NCBI GenBank assembly: GCA_012862575.1
Contig: BLSF01000006.1
Location: forward strand, 248,001-312,000
DNA: 64,000 nucleotides
From: Parietichytrium sp. I65-24A
Lineage: Eukaryota > Sar > Bigyra > Thraustochytrida > Thraustochytriidae
Direction: 5' to 3'
Numbering within the stretch: the first letter of the stretch is position 1; each line of letters begins with the position of its first letter. A model generated the notes under the pieces. It made no database searches and had not been told where the DNA came from. It saw only the letters and a list, made by a program, of their open reading frames with translations. Shown in pieces: positions 31,063 through 42,500 of this stretch. Both the position numbers and the translations under genes were made by a program.

Positions 31063-33319
31063 ATTGAGAATGTTTGGTTGTTTCGTGTGATTGATTTTGA
31101 TGGTTCGATAGCTGGATAGGTTGATAGACTGTTGCGTTTGGCCTTCCGTGCAAGTTCCCAGCTCCTTGAATCCAATCGTCTGTCAATATCTGTCATCAAT
31201 GTCATGCGACGAGCGAGCTACGTCCAGCTGTCCAGCTGTCGTGACGGCACTTTGGCTTCTTTGGCTTGCGGGCCTATGGCTCGCAGACGCAACGCAGGTA
31301 ACTGGCAGAACTGTCAGAGCGACGCTAAGAGAACAGGGAAGAAGCTGGTGAAATTGGTGATGCTGTGCCACAACATGCCACAACGCTTTCACGCATCGAC
31401 GTCTGCGAAAATCGTCAAACGGAGAGTGCGGGGAGAGGCTAGGCGATAGCGCGATCTCGAGGAGTTTGATGGACCGTGAATGATGTTTCCCTCTATGAGC
31501 GAGTAAGTGTTCTGAACTGTACAACATTGTAAGTTCTTACAACTCTGTGATTCTCCAATTCTGAAATATTCTGAAATCCCGTTGCACGCTGATGCACGCT
31601 TGGGGCTCAGCTGGGGATAACTTGCCATTTAGCGAACGAAAGAGCGTCGCGTGGTTTCTTCGGGGAAATTACAGCGGCGAAGACAAGAATTTCTTTCGTC
31701 CCCAACTTTGATGAAGGATAGACCAATGGATCTTGCGCTAACTTACTCGTGCATTTGCAAGGTCTCGATGTCTGCCTTTCTTTTCTTTTTTTCTCCACGT
31801 GGACGCCTATTTCTTTTTCAAGAGTGCTGCTTGTCTTGTTGTCTTCTGTTGAGTGAATTGACGTGGATCAATCAATCAAAACAGACATCAGTCAAAAAAA
31901 TGTGATTTCGAACAAAGTCGAGATCCACTCGTAGCTCACACCTGACTATTAGTGCGCACCAGCCACTCTCTTATGCGTTTCTCATAGTGCACAACCCGCC
32001 TCTCCTTGCGGCTCTGAGATCGCTAACGATAAAGCTATTTAGGGTTAGGTGTCAGGAACAGGACCTCTATTAGCTTCAGGCGGTAGTACAGCTGGCGCTG
32101 CATATTAGAACGGAAAGTTTACACGAGCAAATGCTAGCAAGTACTAGACTATCCGCGTAAGGTCCGTTGGGTCGAGGTGTTCTTGACGACTAGAAGTCGA
32201 CTAGACATTTCGAAGGAAAAGTTCGAAACAATGTTTGTGAATCTGAATCTGTGAGGAGCTTAAATACACGTCACACCTCACGAAGATGCGCTTAGTCTCG
32301 TAACGCATAGTGTCAGAATACTCTCAGAATAGCTCGGCAATTTGGGCACCAAATAATACAAAACGCAACACTCGCGTTGCGGAAATGTGTGGCAGACGAG
32401 AACGCATCGACAGACGCTTTCGGAAGGGTACTAGCGCGGGTTTTAGGGCGCTCAAGCGGAAGATACTTACCTGAGAATGCTCATCAATCAAAATCAAATC
32501 ATGATTTCTGAAGTTGCAAACATGGGTGTTCTGTGCTCAACTTCTTTTTAGACAAGAAGAAGGTACCGGTACTGAGTACAGTAAACCTTTCGCTGACCTC
32601 TTGCCACGCGATTCGATTCGATTCGTCGCGGGCCGCGGGCCGCGGCGCGAAACCGTCTGTTGCTGTACTGTACTAGCGTCGGCAATGATGCCGCACACCG
32701 GCTTTAGCTGCACCGATTTTGAGGCGGCTTCTCGCCGAAAACGTCGCCGGGAAATCGACGTCGAACTGGTCCGGGGTTAGGTTCAAAATTCGTCATTTGG
32801 GACGTTTCGGGACGCGTTGAAAAAAAATTCGGTAGTTTGTACGGCTTGCTCAAGATCCTGCTGTTGATCAATCAATCAATCTATCAGTCTTGAATCAATC
32901 AAACGTGAGCAAGATCACGCAAGCAAGATTGTTTGCTTCCAAAGCTGCGGGGTGGAAACGAGAGTCAAAGGCATATGCACATACGCAGTAAAAGTCGAAA
33001 AATCAAGAGTTTACTTTTTTAGTAGTGCTGTAGGTAGAGGAGTTTCTCAGAGCAAGAAACCGTTGTAGAGCGCAAAAAGTGGTCAAACGAAAGGTGAATT
33101 TCATCATGAGACACGTAAAGACGCAGCAAACAAACCAGAATACAAGCTAAAAAAACAATTTCCAAACGGAGCAAATCGCCCGCGGTTCAGCCTCCCCGCA
33201 ATTAAAACAAGCTCCAAACACTCACTCACCACCCTTTTCCAATTTGAGGATCACGCACACACACAGCTGTTCGTCAGTTTTCCCCTCAAACGCCCCCGAA
33301 GGAGCAACAAATGTTTCGT

Positions 33320-34189
33320 TTAGGCCTGAAGGGCGAGGACGTCGTATTCCTCGAACGCGAATCGCGCCATGTGCACACCTAGCACGAGTGCGCCGTTAGC
33401 AGGAAATCCACGCAAAACCGCAGGGAGCCAGCCGTTGAAGAGCCCGCGGGGGCCCTCGCGGCGCAAAACCCAGCGAAGAGTCTCCAGCGTAGAGAACTTG
33501 CCTCCGTAGACTTGCTTCCGGGTCTTCAGCACGTCAACTGGGAACACCACCGCCCATGCGAGAGAACCGGCGATTCCACCTCCTAGAGCGGAGTGCATCA
33601 GCGTGTGTGACGCGCTCTTGTTTTTGTCAAAGGCAGCGACCTTGTCGAAGTAGGTCTCCATTGCCCCGAAAAACAAAAAGTAAAAGGGAATGTCGCGCAT
33701 CAGCAGCGGCGAGAGGCCGTAAAAGAACCCCCGTGGTCCGGCTTCCTTCATGATCTCTTTCGCGAGAAGGAGACCGGAAGGCCGGGTGGCGCGCGTCTGC
33801 TGACGGACCTTGATGACTTCCGCAGGGCAAATGCAGACGGCTGAGAATGCTCCGGTCATTGCTCCGAGCAGAGCCTGGTGATGATTCGCCGTCTCAACAC
33901 CTTTCTTCCCGAGACGATTCTCAAGCTGGGAGCGAAGAAAAGAGTTGACGGTCCAGACAACCACGTTCTCTGTCATGGAGCTCGCCAGCGCTGCATTAAA
34001 CCCTTTAAAGAGTGCCTTAAAGCCCTCCTTCCGCACGGTGGCGCTTGCACAGGCCCAGGGGCCCATGCGCCTCATGCCTACATCGTTGTTTCCGGCTTGA
34101 AGCCGTGCCTTGACTACGTCAAAAGGCTGTCCTGCGGAGATGCAGCATACAGCTCCGAAGGCTCCACTTGCAGTTTCACGGATGTCCAT
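33320..34189 (-). CDS. Mitochondrial carrier family (SLC25) transporter
   Basis: 289 residues, the usual size of a carrier, with start ATG at 34187-34189. Three repeats each carry the P-x-D/E-x-x-K/R signature after the odd helix: QPFDVVKARLQ, CPAEVIKVRQQ and FPVDVLKTRKQ. RGLFNGW and RGFFYGLSPLLMRDIPF match the even-helix ends. Such proteins exchange metabolites across the inner mitochondrial membrane. The pattern RDIPFYFLFFGAMETYF and overall similarity suggest the amino-acid/acyl-carnitine (SLC25A15/20/29/45-like) branch. The substrate cannot be fixed by eye, because the contact residues on helices 2, 4 and 6 were not compared. A TGACGTCA palindrome lies about 735 bp upstream. Confidence 0.92.
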   Translation of the reverse strand: MDIRETASGAFGAVCCISAGQPFDVVKARLQAGNNDVGMRRMGPWACASATVRKEGFKALFKGFNAALASSMTENVVVWTVNSFLRSQLENRLGKKGVETANHHQALLGAMTGAFSAVCICPAEVIKVRQQTRATRPSGLLLAKEIMKEAGPRGFFYGLSPLLMRDIPFYFLFFGAMETYFDKVAAFDKNKSASHTLMHSALGGGIAGSLAWAVVFPVDVLKTRKQVYGGKFSTLETLRWVLRREGPRGLFNGWLPAVLRGFPANGALVLGVHMARFAFEEYDVLALQA

Positions 34190-36342
34190 TCCCAATTCGT
34201 CGTCTTGGCGCAGCTCAGCAGAGCTACTATTTCAACCTTGCCTCTTCCGGAAAACCCCATGCAGCCTCTACACGCACGCAACCTCTCCAACCGTTCACTC
34301 GCTCTTCCAGCAACTCAAAGCAATGCCAGCTTCTATCTGCTTCGAACCGCAAATCGAGCTCGGCGCTCTTCGAAATCGACACTTGATACTCGACACTCGA
34401 CACTCGGCGCTCGGAGGTGGCTGTTGCTCACTTCGCAACGGACTTTTTCGCCAGCACTGTTCTCTGCGCCAACACCAATTCGCACGATGACTTGCTCGCT
34501 TTATCAATCGCACAATCGCTCAAATGCTTTTAAAAGCTCAAAAGCTCCTGCCTTGCACTCTCTTTCTCTCTTCTCTTATCGCTCTTGTCGTGTGCAACAC
34601 GTGTCTCCTTTCCTTTGTTACTCGTTGAGTTCGGGATTTGCCTTTCCCTCTTTCGCGCGCCCTTTTTCCACTCAATACATCGGGTACTACTGTTTATCAT
34701 AACCAAGACCTACATGGCGCGGAGGAGGCCTGGGTCGCCGAGTGCGCGGAGGAGGCCCCCCAGAGACGCTCTGACGAGGGGAATTTAAGTCTGGAGCGGG
34801 TCTATGGGCTATAAATGTGTGGAGAATGAGGACGTGTGGTTTAATAATGAGGAGGTGAGCAGCCTTTTCTGGAGAATTCTTGGATGACGTAATTTCGTCC
34901 TGCCGAGGTATGCAGGAGGCTGACGTCATCAATCCTGTTGGCCACTGAGAGTCGCACCAGCATCGCTACCGAAATACATAAAACCACATAGCACTTCAGC
35001 TAGTTTGCGGTGGGTATTGTGCTCACTACTACAGTTTACAATAGCGGGGCAACGCAAATCTTTTGGAGATTCGCGACCTCACGTGGGGCGTGTCCACATA
35101 AGAGCACTTACTTCATTAGCTAATCGCCCCCGCCCGGAGGAGTCGCCCGGTCACTAATAGCCATTCAGCTTAAACCATAAGTACGGGAAACGATCGCACC
35201 CAAACAAGCGTTCCGCAGATCGAGTCCTAGCGACGTTTATTCAAATGCTAGCTTGTCGGGAAGGTGAACGAGTTGAAGACAAGCTTTTTTCAGCGATGTG
35301 CCAATTTTGCCAGTCGAAAGTATTGTTCGCTTCTACGATGTCACAGTGGTAGTCCACTCGATAGCATGGGACTCTACGAGACCACTGGGGTCATCTCACG
35401 TCACCTCCTTTCCATCACAGTAGACTATGGTTCTCGGTAGCACTCGGACAAGTCTACTTTTTTACGAGCAAGTTTTTGAATTTTGAGAAGATCGATTGCA
35501 ATTTATTATTTATTATAAGTTAGAGCGAGCAGGAGCAGGAAAAGAAAGAAAGAAAGTAACTTACAGTTAAGCATGATTCTTTGCTCTTCACGCGGCGCAT
35601 ATTTATTTTACATGTTTTTTTTGACGCCAGAAAGGCACGCCTCCAAATCCTGGAGACGGGACTAGAGCCGGTGCCAGCCGAAGCCACTGAGCGTCCACCC
35701 ATCGACGTCAACTTTGAAACGGCGACCAGCATCTATATCTAAGCTGTCTCTAGCTAGCTCACCTCGACGGCGAAGATGACGAGGTTTTTCTCTGTTTTCT
35801 CGCTCATTTTACGCGTCCCGCCATAATCGTCTCGCACTGGTGTGCGTATGCTTTCATGCTTTTATGCTTTTTTATGCCTTGGGTTATTGTTATACTTTGT
35901 GCTTTTGGCTTTTGCTCAGGGGTCATTCGTGCTCATTCGTACTCATCCGAGCCGCGAAGAGCTGATTGTCTGGGAAATAGGGAAACAGGGAAGCAGGAGC
36001 GAGGACGTGGGCGCGGGGAGACGGCTGATCGCCGGCCACTGTTTTGAAATTGTGGAATTTGGAAAATTGCGAAAATGAGGCGCGGTACTCAGTACCAGCC
36101 TGTGTTTTTCTAGCGACCAAGTACCCGAATTCAGAATTTTACCTCGAAAGACGCTCTAGGAGTTGGATTAAATATTTGAATTTTGAAAATGCCCACTAGT
36201 ATCCCAAATGCGGTTTAGGAGGGTCCTCGAGTACACCCAAAGCGCTACTCGAGTCCCATGCATCGCGAACTGAGGGGAAAGCTTCATTTTGAGGAGCGAG
36301 CAACGTTGGTGTGGTTTGGGGAATCAGAATTGTAAAGCGAAA
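34190..36342. other. Divergent intergenic region, 2.2 kb
   Basis: Upstream region of the carrier and of the orphan gene. About 34935-35500 is a TAG/CTA-rich island without open frames. TGACGTCA occurs at 34921-34928. Frames near 34200-34700 and 35842-36078 show no support. No RNA gene was recognised. Confidence 0.5.
34921..34928. promoter_or_regulatory. TGACGTCA palindrome (bZIP/CRE-like)
   Basis: The third perfect copy in intergenic DNA of this window. The role is inferred. Confidence 0.25.
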
Positions 36343-37338
36343 ATGGCTCAGAGCGAACAGCTGACGTTGTCTGGCGCAGCAGAATGTTCGTTTGGGACTG
36401 CATTCTCTACGTTGTTGCATATTCTGGCGTCTGCTCGCAGCGAAAAGTCTGTGGGTTGGTCGCGCAGGACCGGCGAGAGGGCGCTGCATTGGGCTGCCAT
36501 TGTCGAGAGCGCGTGGGACCCTAGCTCGGCGGTGTTGGAGAGGCTTCAGATGGCAGCGAAAGAGATCGCCAAGTCGCACATGATGGAGTTTCATGCGGAT
36601 GCAAAAGTGTATCCGGTCCTCGCAGACCCGGCTGATGCTGATGTTATTGTGCGAAACGCGAGGCGGCAAGTGCTCAGGGCCGTACTCGACTCGATGTTTG
36701 TGAGGGATAAGGTTAGGCTTTGGGCTGCGGAGGAGTACGAACGCCAGCCGGGCATTGGGACGGAGGCACTGGAAGAAGACCGCGCGGAGATCGAGAAGGC
36801 AAAAGCTGTTCTGGACCAGCATAAGGAGCTTCTGGGAAAGATCAACGTACTGTCACTGGCGAAGGGCATCGACAAGTACCCGACCCTGCGGGATGGCTGG
36901 AAGAGAAAGTTTGCGTACGGATGCTTTGGCGCAAGCGACGTCGAAGCATTTACCTTTGCATGCGTCGAAATCGCGCAAAATCACACTCCGCTCACGGAAT
37001 CACAACAAAATATTATAAAGTGGATGGCAGAACTTCTTGTCGAACACGCTCAGCCTATCGTGTGGGCGCTAGGTCACGAACAGCTGGAGATACTCTCTTG
37101 TCACAACCTTTCTTTCGCGGCTGCTTATTTGTCCAGCTTGTTAGTGGTCCTTCATGAAGCCTGGCGAGAGCGAGACCTCGACAAAGGTGGTCAGCCAGAC
37201 TCTCTCACAAGACTTCTCGGATTGGCGGCTCGCTCCGGATGGACCGGGCGACTAGTGTTCAGAACGCTGCAGCTTTCCAAAAACCGAGAATTTTCTGACG
37301 TCCTGCTCGAGCGTTTGCAATCAAATCCTGCCGCCTAG
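36343..37338 (+). CDS. Hypothetical all-helical protein
   Basis: 331 residues from ATG 36343. The frame extends 18 codons upstream, but only from TTG. Composition is that of a soluble globular protein: balanced charges, Leu/Ala-rich amphipathic helices, no signal peptide, no membrane segment and no low complexity. A short acidic helix (EALEEDRAEIEKAKAVLDQ) interrupts two helical blocks. The C-terminal half has a possible repeat-like hairpin pattern (LLVEHAQPIVWALGHEQL, ... FAAAYLSSLLVVLHEAW). No catalytic signature is visible and I do not recognise the family. HEAT-like or FANC-type helical scaffolds are conceivable, without evidence. Codon use and length make it a credible gene. Confidence 0.75.
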   Translation: MAQSEQLTLSGAAECSFGTAFSTLLHILASARSEKSVGWSRRTGERALHWAAIVESAWDPSSAVLERLQMAAKEIAKSHMMEFHADAKVYPVLADPADADVIVRNARRQVLRAVLDSMFVRDKVRLWAAEEYERQPGIGTEALEEDRAEIEKAKAVLDQHKELLGKINVLSLAKGIDKYPTLRDGWKRKFAYGCFGASDVEAFTFACVEIAQNHTPLTESQQNIIKWMAELLVEHAQPIVWALGHEQLEILSCHNLSFAAAYLSSLLVVLHEAWRERDLDKGGQPDSLTRLLGLAARSGWTGRLVFRTLQLSKNREFSDVLLERLQSNPAA

Positions 37339-37728
37339 GGCCAACGCCTATACCTCAGTGCTCGACGCATTCCCTGTACATATTTTTTAAAATCTGATTT
37401 GACAATTGTGGTGTACGCACCCCCTTCCTCGACATTAGTTTCCCGTCCCGGTGTTTACACCAAGGCCGTTTGCCTGTCTTCGACACCGTACCCTGTGTCA
37501 ACGACAACTATGCATCCTCGAATTTCGTCCTTCGCGCAATTGCTCTCGCTTTTCGAATTCTGAACTCCGAATTCTGTTCAATTCATGCAAAGTGCAACTC
37601 AGTGTGCATGCGCGTGCATGCTGTCGAGGTGCGTTGGTTTTCGTTCCTCTTCTTATAGTTTGTTAGAAAGATTGTAGAGGTTCAGCCCCACATGTCTGAA
37701 TGAATGAGGAGGTTGATTAGGTGAACGA
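37339..37728. other. Intergenic spacer, 390 bp
   Basis: It lies between two co-directional genes and holds the end of the orphan transcript and the start of the J-domain gene. An AATTCTGAACTCCGAATTC repeat lies near 37553-37577. Nothing else is seen. Confidence 0.55.
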
Positions 37729-39129
37729 ATGAAAGAAGGAAAGAAAGTGCGAGCAAAAGGTTCAAGACTCCACATTGAAAGGGTCTTGGCAATACAGCGA
37801 AGATCGACTGCGATGCGAATGCTGCAATGTCTGTGCAGGAACGCCAGGTCGGGAGCACGTCGATTGACAGCAAAGCGGGCTCTGCGAGGAGGTTTAGGGG
37901 ACAGGCTTGGAGAGAGAACCGTGGCCACAGAACGGCCTCGATGGGACCCGGAAACAGAGGTCGTGGCGGTGCCCTTCGAGCTCGATGAGCAACAAGCGCT
38001 TGGGCTACTGCGTATGCATCTGAGAGAGGATATGGACGAGGAAGGCTGCGAGCTGCGCGAGGAGACCGTGTCTGCTCGGATGGTCCCTTTCGTTGCGTTT
38101 AAGGGCAGACTGCGGGTCGTGTTTGATGGGGAAGTGGGCTATACCACGTACTATCCGTGGGCAAACGACGAGGAAACCCTTTCCCGCACGAACTGGTTCT
38201 CGCGGGAAGATATCGAGATCCCTCCAATCCCTTTGCATTTTGCGGAATGTATGATGTATGGCGGTCTCGAGCTCAATCGAAGGCATGTGGAATCATGTCT
38301 GCGACCTCAAAGTCTTCGCAAATCTGTATCGGTCGCAGAATTACACGTTCCTCCGGACTGCATGTTTGAGAGTTTTGATGCAAGCGCAACATACTCCTTC
38401 CATGTATTGAACAAACAGATGGAGGCAAAGAGCATCTCGCGCGCAAATGCCTTTCTACAAGGTCAGCCAAACTTGGAGTTTTTAGAGTCACGCCGACCGC
38501 CATTTCTACTTGACGAATATAAAGCCCGACTATGCCCCGCAGACGTCAGCCGCGCACCAGACAAAGTGCTTGCAGAGTTTCTGAGGTGGAATGTCGTAGA
38601 CGCCAGCATTCATCGGGGTGGCTTGTGCTACTTGCCAGCGTTTGTGGTGCGGTATCGCGTGCGAGGTATTCTCCTAACTGGGATTGTGAACGGATACGAT
38701 GGTAGAGTATTTGGAATTCGCGGAAGACAAAAACGCTGGGAGCTCGAAAATTCTCAAGCCCTTCAAAATATGGAGAGGCTGCATGAAGCTAAACTCGTGC
38801 GAAACCCAGTCTGGGAAGATGCCTTCAAATCTCAGTTTTGCCCCGAAACCTTTCGCAGGGAGAAGGCTAGAGAAGAACAACGCCAGAGGGAAAAGAAGCA
38901 AAGCCGCCCAAAGAACCGTTCGCTTGCAAACTTAAACGTCCTCGGGCTCACGCCGTCTGAATCGAGGCAACTTTGCCGAAGTGACATTGTTGCTGCCTAC
39001 AAGAGACAAGCCTCTCTCCTCCATCCCGATCGTCACTTCAACAAGCCTCACGCGGAGATGCAATTCTACAGTGACCAATTCCTTCTCCTCCAGAAAGCCT
39101 ACGAGGAGCTTCTCGTGAGCTACCCATAG
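37729..39129 (+). CDS. Protein with C-terminal DnaJ domain
   Basis: 466 residues. The last about 65 residues (from LNVLGLTPSES) form a J domain with the HPD motif in LLHPDRHFNK, which stimulates Hsp70 ATPase. J domains are usually N-terminal, so this order is uncommon. The first about 65 residues are rich in Arg, Lys and Leu without acids after the first few (RMLQCLCRNARSGARRL), typical of a mitochondrial presequence. Either ATG 37729 or the later MRMLQ could be the start. The middle region (80-390) is unfamiliar, with GRLRVVFDGEVGYTTYYPW and YLPAFVVRYRVRG segments that look like beta structure, then an Arg/Gln/Lys coiled stretch before the J domain. A mitochondrial Hsp70 co-chaperone acting on a bound client is the best guess. 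Confidence 0.85.
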   Translation: MKEGKKVRAKGSRLHIERVLAIQRRSTAMRMLQCLCRNARSGARRLTAKRALRGGLGDRLGERTVATERPRWDPETEVVAVPFELDEQQALGLLRMHLREDMDEEGCELREETVSARMVPFVAFKGRLRVVFDGEVGYTTYYPWANDEETLSRTNWFSREDIEIPPIPLHFAECMMYGGLELNRRHVESCLRPQSLRKSVSVAELHVPPDCMFESFDASATYSFHVLNKQMEAKSISRANAFLQGQPNLEFLESRRPPFLLDEYKARLCPADVSRAPDKVLAEFLRWNVVDASIHRGGLCYLPAFVVRYRVRGILLTGIVNGYDGRVFGIRGRQKRWELENSQALQNMERLHEAKLVRNPVWEDAFKSQFCPETFRREKAREEQRQREKKQSRPKNRSLANLNVLGLTPSESRQLCRSDIVAAYKRQASLLHPDRHFNKPHAEMQFYSDQFLLLQKAYEELLVSYP

Positions 39130-39595
39130 AAAATCCTTGGCATTTGTCCCAGCTAGGTGGAACACGTCTTCTTGAGCTCAGCACCTCAACACATGGGCAA
39201 TCATCTAATTTTCAAGTCGAGGAACTGTAGCCAACAGCTATTGCGCCGGGCCCTTTTTGGAAGCGTTCAATGAGTAGTTTACCTTCTGATTATGACCGCG
39301 TACATGGCTGAAGCGAGTTGAAGATCGCTGTACGTCCATCTTACCATGCCAGAGGCCAAGTTTCAGCGCTCGTTTCCTGCACTGCGGTTGTGGATCGCTG
39401 CACATTGTTGAAAGTGCATCGAGATCCTCGTTGGAGCAGCTGCTGAAGAGAAAGGACTTGATGAGCAAAATTTACTGTACATATTTTATTTTTCCTTCTT
39501 TATTGGACAGTGAGACAATAGACTGTGAATCACGAAATAGAACACGGTTCGGTCCATGGTTGAACTTGGTCAGAGTGAACAGATTTTGTCTGGAT
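39130..39595. other. Convergent intergenic spacer, 466 bp
   Basis: It holds the 3' ends of two converging genes. No gene or structured RNA was recognised. Confidence 0.55.
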
Positions 39596-42500
39596 TCACG
39601 CCCTTGCATCGTGTACCATGTTCCACAGCTGCTCGCTGCTGTCCGTCTTTTGCCTTTGTTGGTACCTGCGGAAGGCCGCGCCAACGGCGAGAACACTGAG
39701 GCCTGCAGCCCCAGCAATGCCTGCAATCATAGCAGTGCTCGAGCCGGAGTCCGACGAATCAGAGGAAGCCTCGTAGCTGGCGCCGAGTACGCTGACATTA
39801 TCATCATCTGATTTCTTGAGCTGTTTTGCGAGCTCCGCAGCACCAGCGCTTGTCTGCAACATCTCTTGGATCTTGCCCTGAATCACGTTGTTGATGCGAT
39901 AAATCACAACCAAATTGCCAACTTCGTCCGCGAAAGCACGTATCATAAACAGCTTACGACCGCATTGGACGTTGCTTAGGCTAGTTTTGCGCCCGACAGT
40001 GCGTTCCAATGCCTCGCATACTTCAGACAGGAAACTTGTGGTAGTGTGCGTGGCCTCGTTAAAAACTATCGAAGAAAACCGAAGGTCATTGACCTTGTAG
40101 CTCTGCGCGACCTCTACTCCGTTCACATGCACCGATTCTCCCATCGACGAAAATGACGGAAGCGCCTGGAATATCGAAGTGGCGTCTGATGCAACCTGAC
40201 TGGACCCTGTATTTGCTGCGCTTGCGGATGCTTCGTTTGAGTCGCTGAAGATGGCGTAAAACTTGATCTTGTAGAGGACTGCGTGACTCACAAGAGCGCG
40301 CGAGCGCTTGGGCGCATCGACTGCTGTGCTCTTCCTGTCCAGGCCCTCTCCCAGCGCACGGGTCTCCCGTTGCTGCCTCAACAGCCTGCTACTTGGGCAA
40401 GCGTAGCCAGCATGCTGATTCTCTCCACCCGCGGTGTAGGTATCATCTTCGCAGGTGTAAAGGTTGCATATTCCCGTGTCAAGATCCAATCCCCAGACCG
40501 TGCAAGGGGTGCCCTCGCTCTCTATGAATGTGCATAAAAGCCCGCAAGTCGCGAGAAGAGATTCATCATCATCCTGATCATAGAGATCTGGGCAACCTAC
40601 TTTGAGATTGATTGCGTAACCGGTTCCTGATTCGACCCATGATCCATCTGTGTCAAACTGGCAACCGCAATATTCGTCTGCTTCGAGGTCCTGTTTGTTA
40701 AACTGAAAGTTTGCTTCACAAGTAGGGAGTTTGTTCCGATGAATAACTGGCTCCTTACCCGATGGGCATTCCGGAAAGCAATAGCTTGGTTCGGGGTCTG
40801 TTGAAGTCGGCCACGCAGTTGGCCAAGCTGTAGGCCAAGCCGTCGGCATTGAAGTTGGGGCTCCCGAGGTGGTCGGCTTTGGAACTGTTGGGGTTGGAGC
40901 AACTGTTGGCATCATTGTTGGTTTCCCCGTGTGCGGAGGCTGTGACTTGGTTGGTGCCTTTGATGGCGTATTTGTTGGCGCCTTGGTGGGTGTTTTGGTA
41001 GGGGAGTCTGTGGTAGGGGAGTCTGTTGGCTTGCTTGTGGGAGCTTTGGTGGATGGTGAATTTGTGGGATTTGAAGTGGTCGCGACTGGGGATGGGGTTG
41101 GGGAATCCGTTGGGTAAGTCGTGACGGGAGCTTTCGTAGGCCCAAAGGTCGGCTTCTGCGTCGTTGGAGTGGCTGTTGGCCATTGAGTCGGCGTACCTGT
41201 AGGAGAGCTCGATGGGGAGGCTGTTGGCGTGGAAGTGGGCAAATTAGTGTGTGGCCAGACATACTTGAGGACCGCGCTCATGCCTGTCTCTGCTTTGCAT
41301 GTGAGCATTGCAGAGCACGTCATCGGCTTGCTGTATTGTATGAAGCGGAGTGACTTTGTGAAGAGAGGGCTATGAGATTCCGCAGGAAATTCGATCGTGT
41401 TGTTGCAAAGCGTGATTGTCTCGGGAAAGGCAATGTAATCCACCCAACTATCTTCGTTCCCGGCCTCGCTTTGGTACTGCAAAGTCACACCAGATTGGCA
41501 CGTGGACAATGAGGTCGGCAACGAATCCAGCGAAGATACGCAGCCGCTCAGTCCTGCGCTGATTTTGGCGTAGAAGGAATCAACCGCGTCATCCCATCCA
41601 AATTCTTCAGCCTCGTCGGTGCAAATTTTGATCTCCGTTGCATCCGAGGACTGCAGCTTGCAAAGCGCCGACTCGAGGTTTCCAGTCTTGAAATTTTTGA
41701 TGCATTGATTTGTGCTGATGAACGGAAAGGAGTACTCGGCGCAAAAGTCTTTGTAGCAGTCATAGAGAGAGGCTTGGCTAACTCCCTCGCCGCACAGCTT
41801 TTGCGCCATCTTGAGGATCTCGTTTTGTTCCCACAGATGCTCTACACCATCGCAGGCTTCCACGACACCAAGGTGATGCTGATAAGAGTTGATCATAGCC
41901 TCCGAAGAGTAGTCCGTGAGCGAGTTGGTGGCGCAGAAACCGTTCACCTCAGCGCGAGAGGTGCTGTACAGGTTGTTTGGCTCCACGAGAGCGTCAATGT
42001 TGAGACGGTAGTTTCCATACTGGTTCTTCTTTGGATTCTTGGTTCCTGTACATCGGATCTGGGCTTGTATGGAGGTTGCGGAATCGTATGCTAGCCACAC
42101 AATGTCAAATAGCCCAGATTCGGTGACGCGGCTCCAGCCGGTAACCATGGCAGTGTTCTGGCCCTCACCGCTGTATGTCCAGGAGTCATCATAGTCGGAC
42201 CCTGCAATGCAATCGGATGCAGTGATGGAGTAATTTCCAGTGCTGGTAACCATTCTTGCCTCACGGATGACACCACGCTCCTCCTGCCGAATCCAGAATG
42301 CAAAGGTGTCTGCCTGGTACATGAGCAGCCAGGCTTCGCTTGCACTAGAGCTTGGCTGGCACGGCGAACCGTCCTTCCAGAATGCCGAGTACGACCCTTC
42401 CTTCCATTTGCACAAGTTGCCGTCGTGGTCGTAGGTTTTTTGGCACGCGCTTTTCGTGATTGCACACTTTTCGTCGACGTCACGAGCGTCGCAAAGCCTC

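Larger units (their letters stand above)
30553..33319. other. Gene-free region, 2.8 kb
   Basis: Near the PGDH start are CT and CTAT tandem repeats. Around 30940-31060 lies a run of GTTT/GATT tetranucleotides. From about 31910 to 32510 there is a TAG/CTA-rich island with no frame of 60 codons. CAATCAATCAA clusters occur near 32860-32905. Short frames at 31120-31530 and 32514-32780 lack any support. No RNA gene was recognised. Confidence 0.5.

Noticed and set aside
31080-31110. GGTTCGA sequence considered as a tRNA B-box
   Set aside because: The motif is not followed by CC, and no A-box or cloverleaf could be built. No convincing tRNA was found anywhere in the window.
32514-32780. Short plus-strand frame with Cys and Arg residues
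   Set aside because: It has 88 codons, no domain and no upstream signal, and lies in a repeat-rich spacer.
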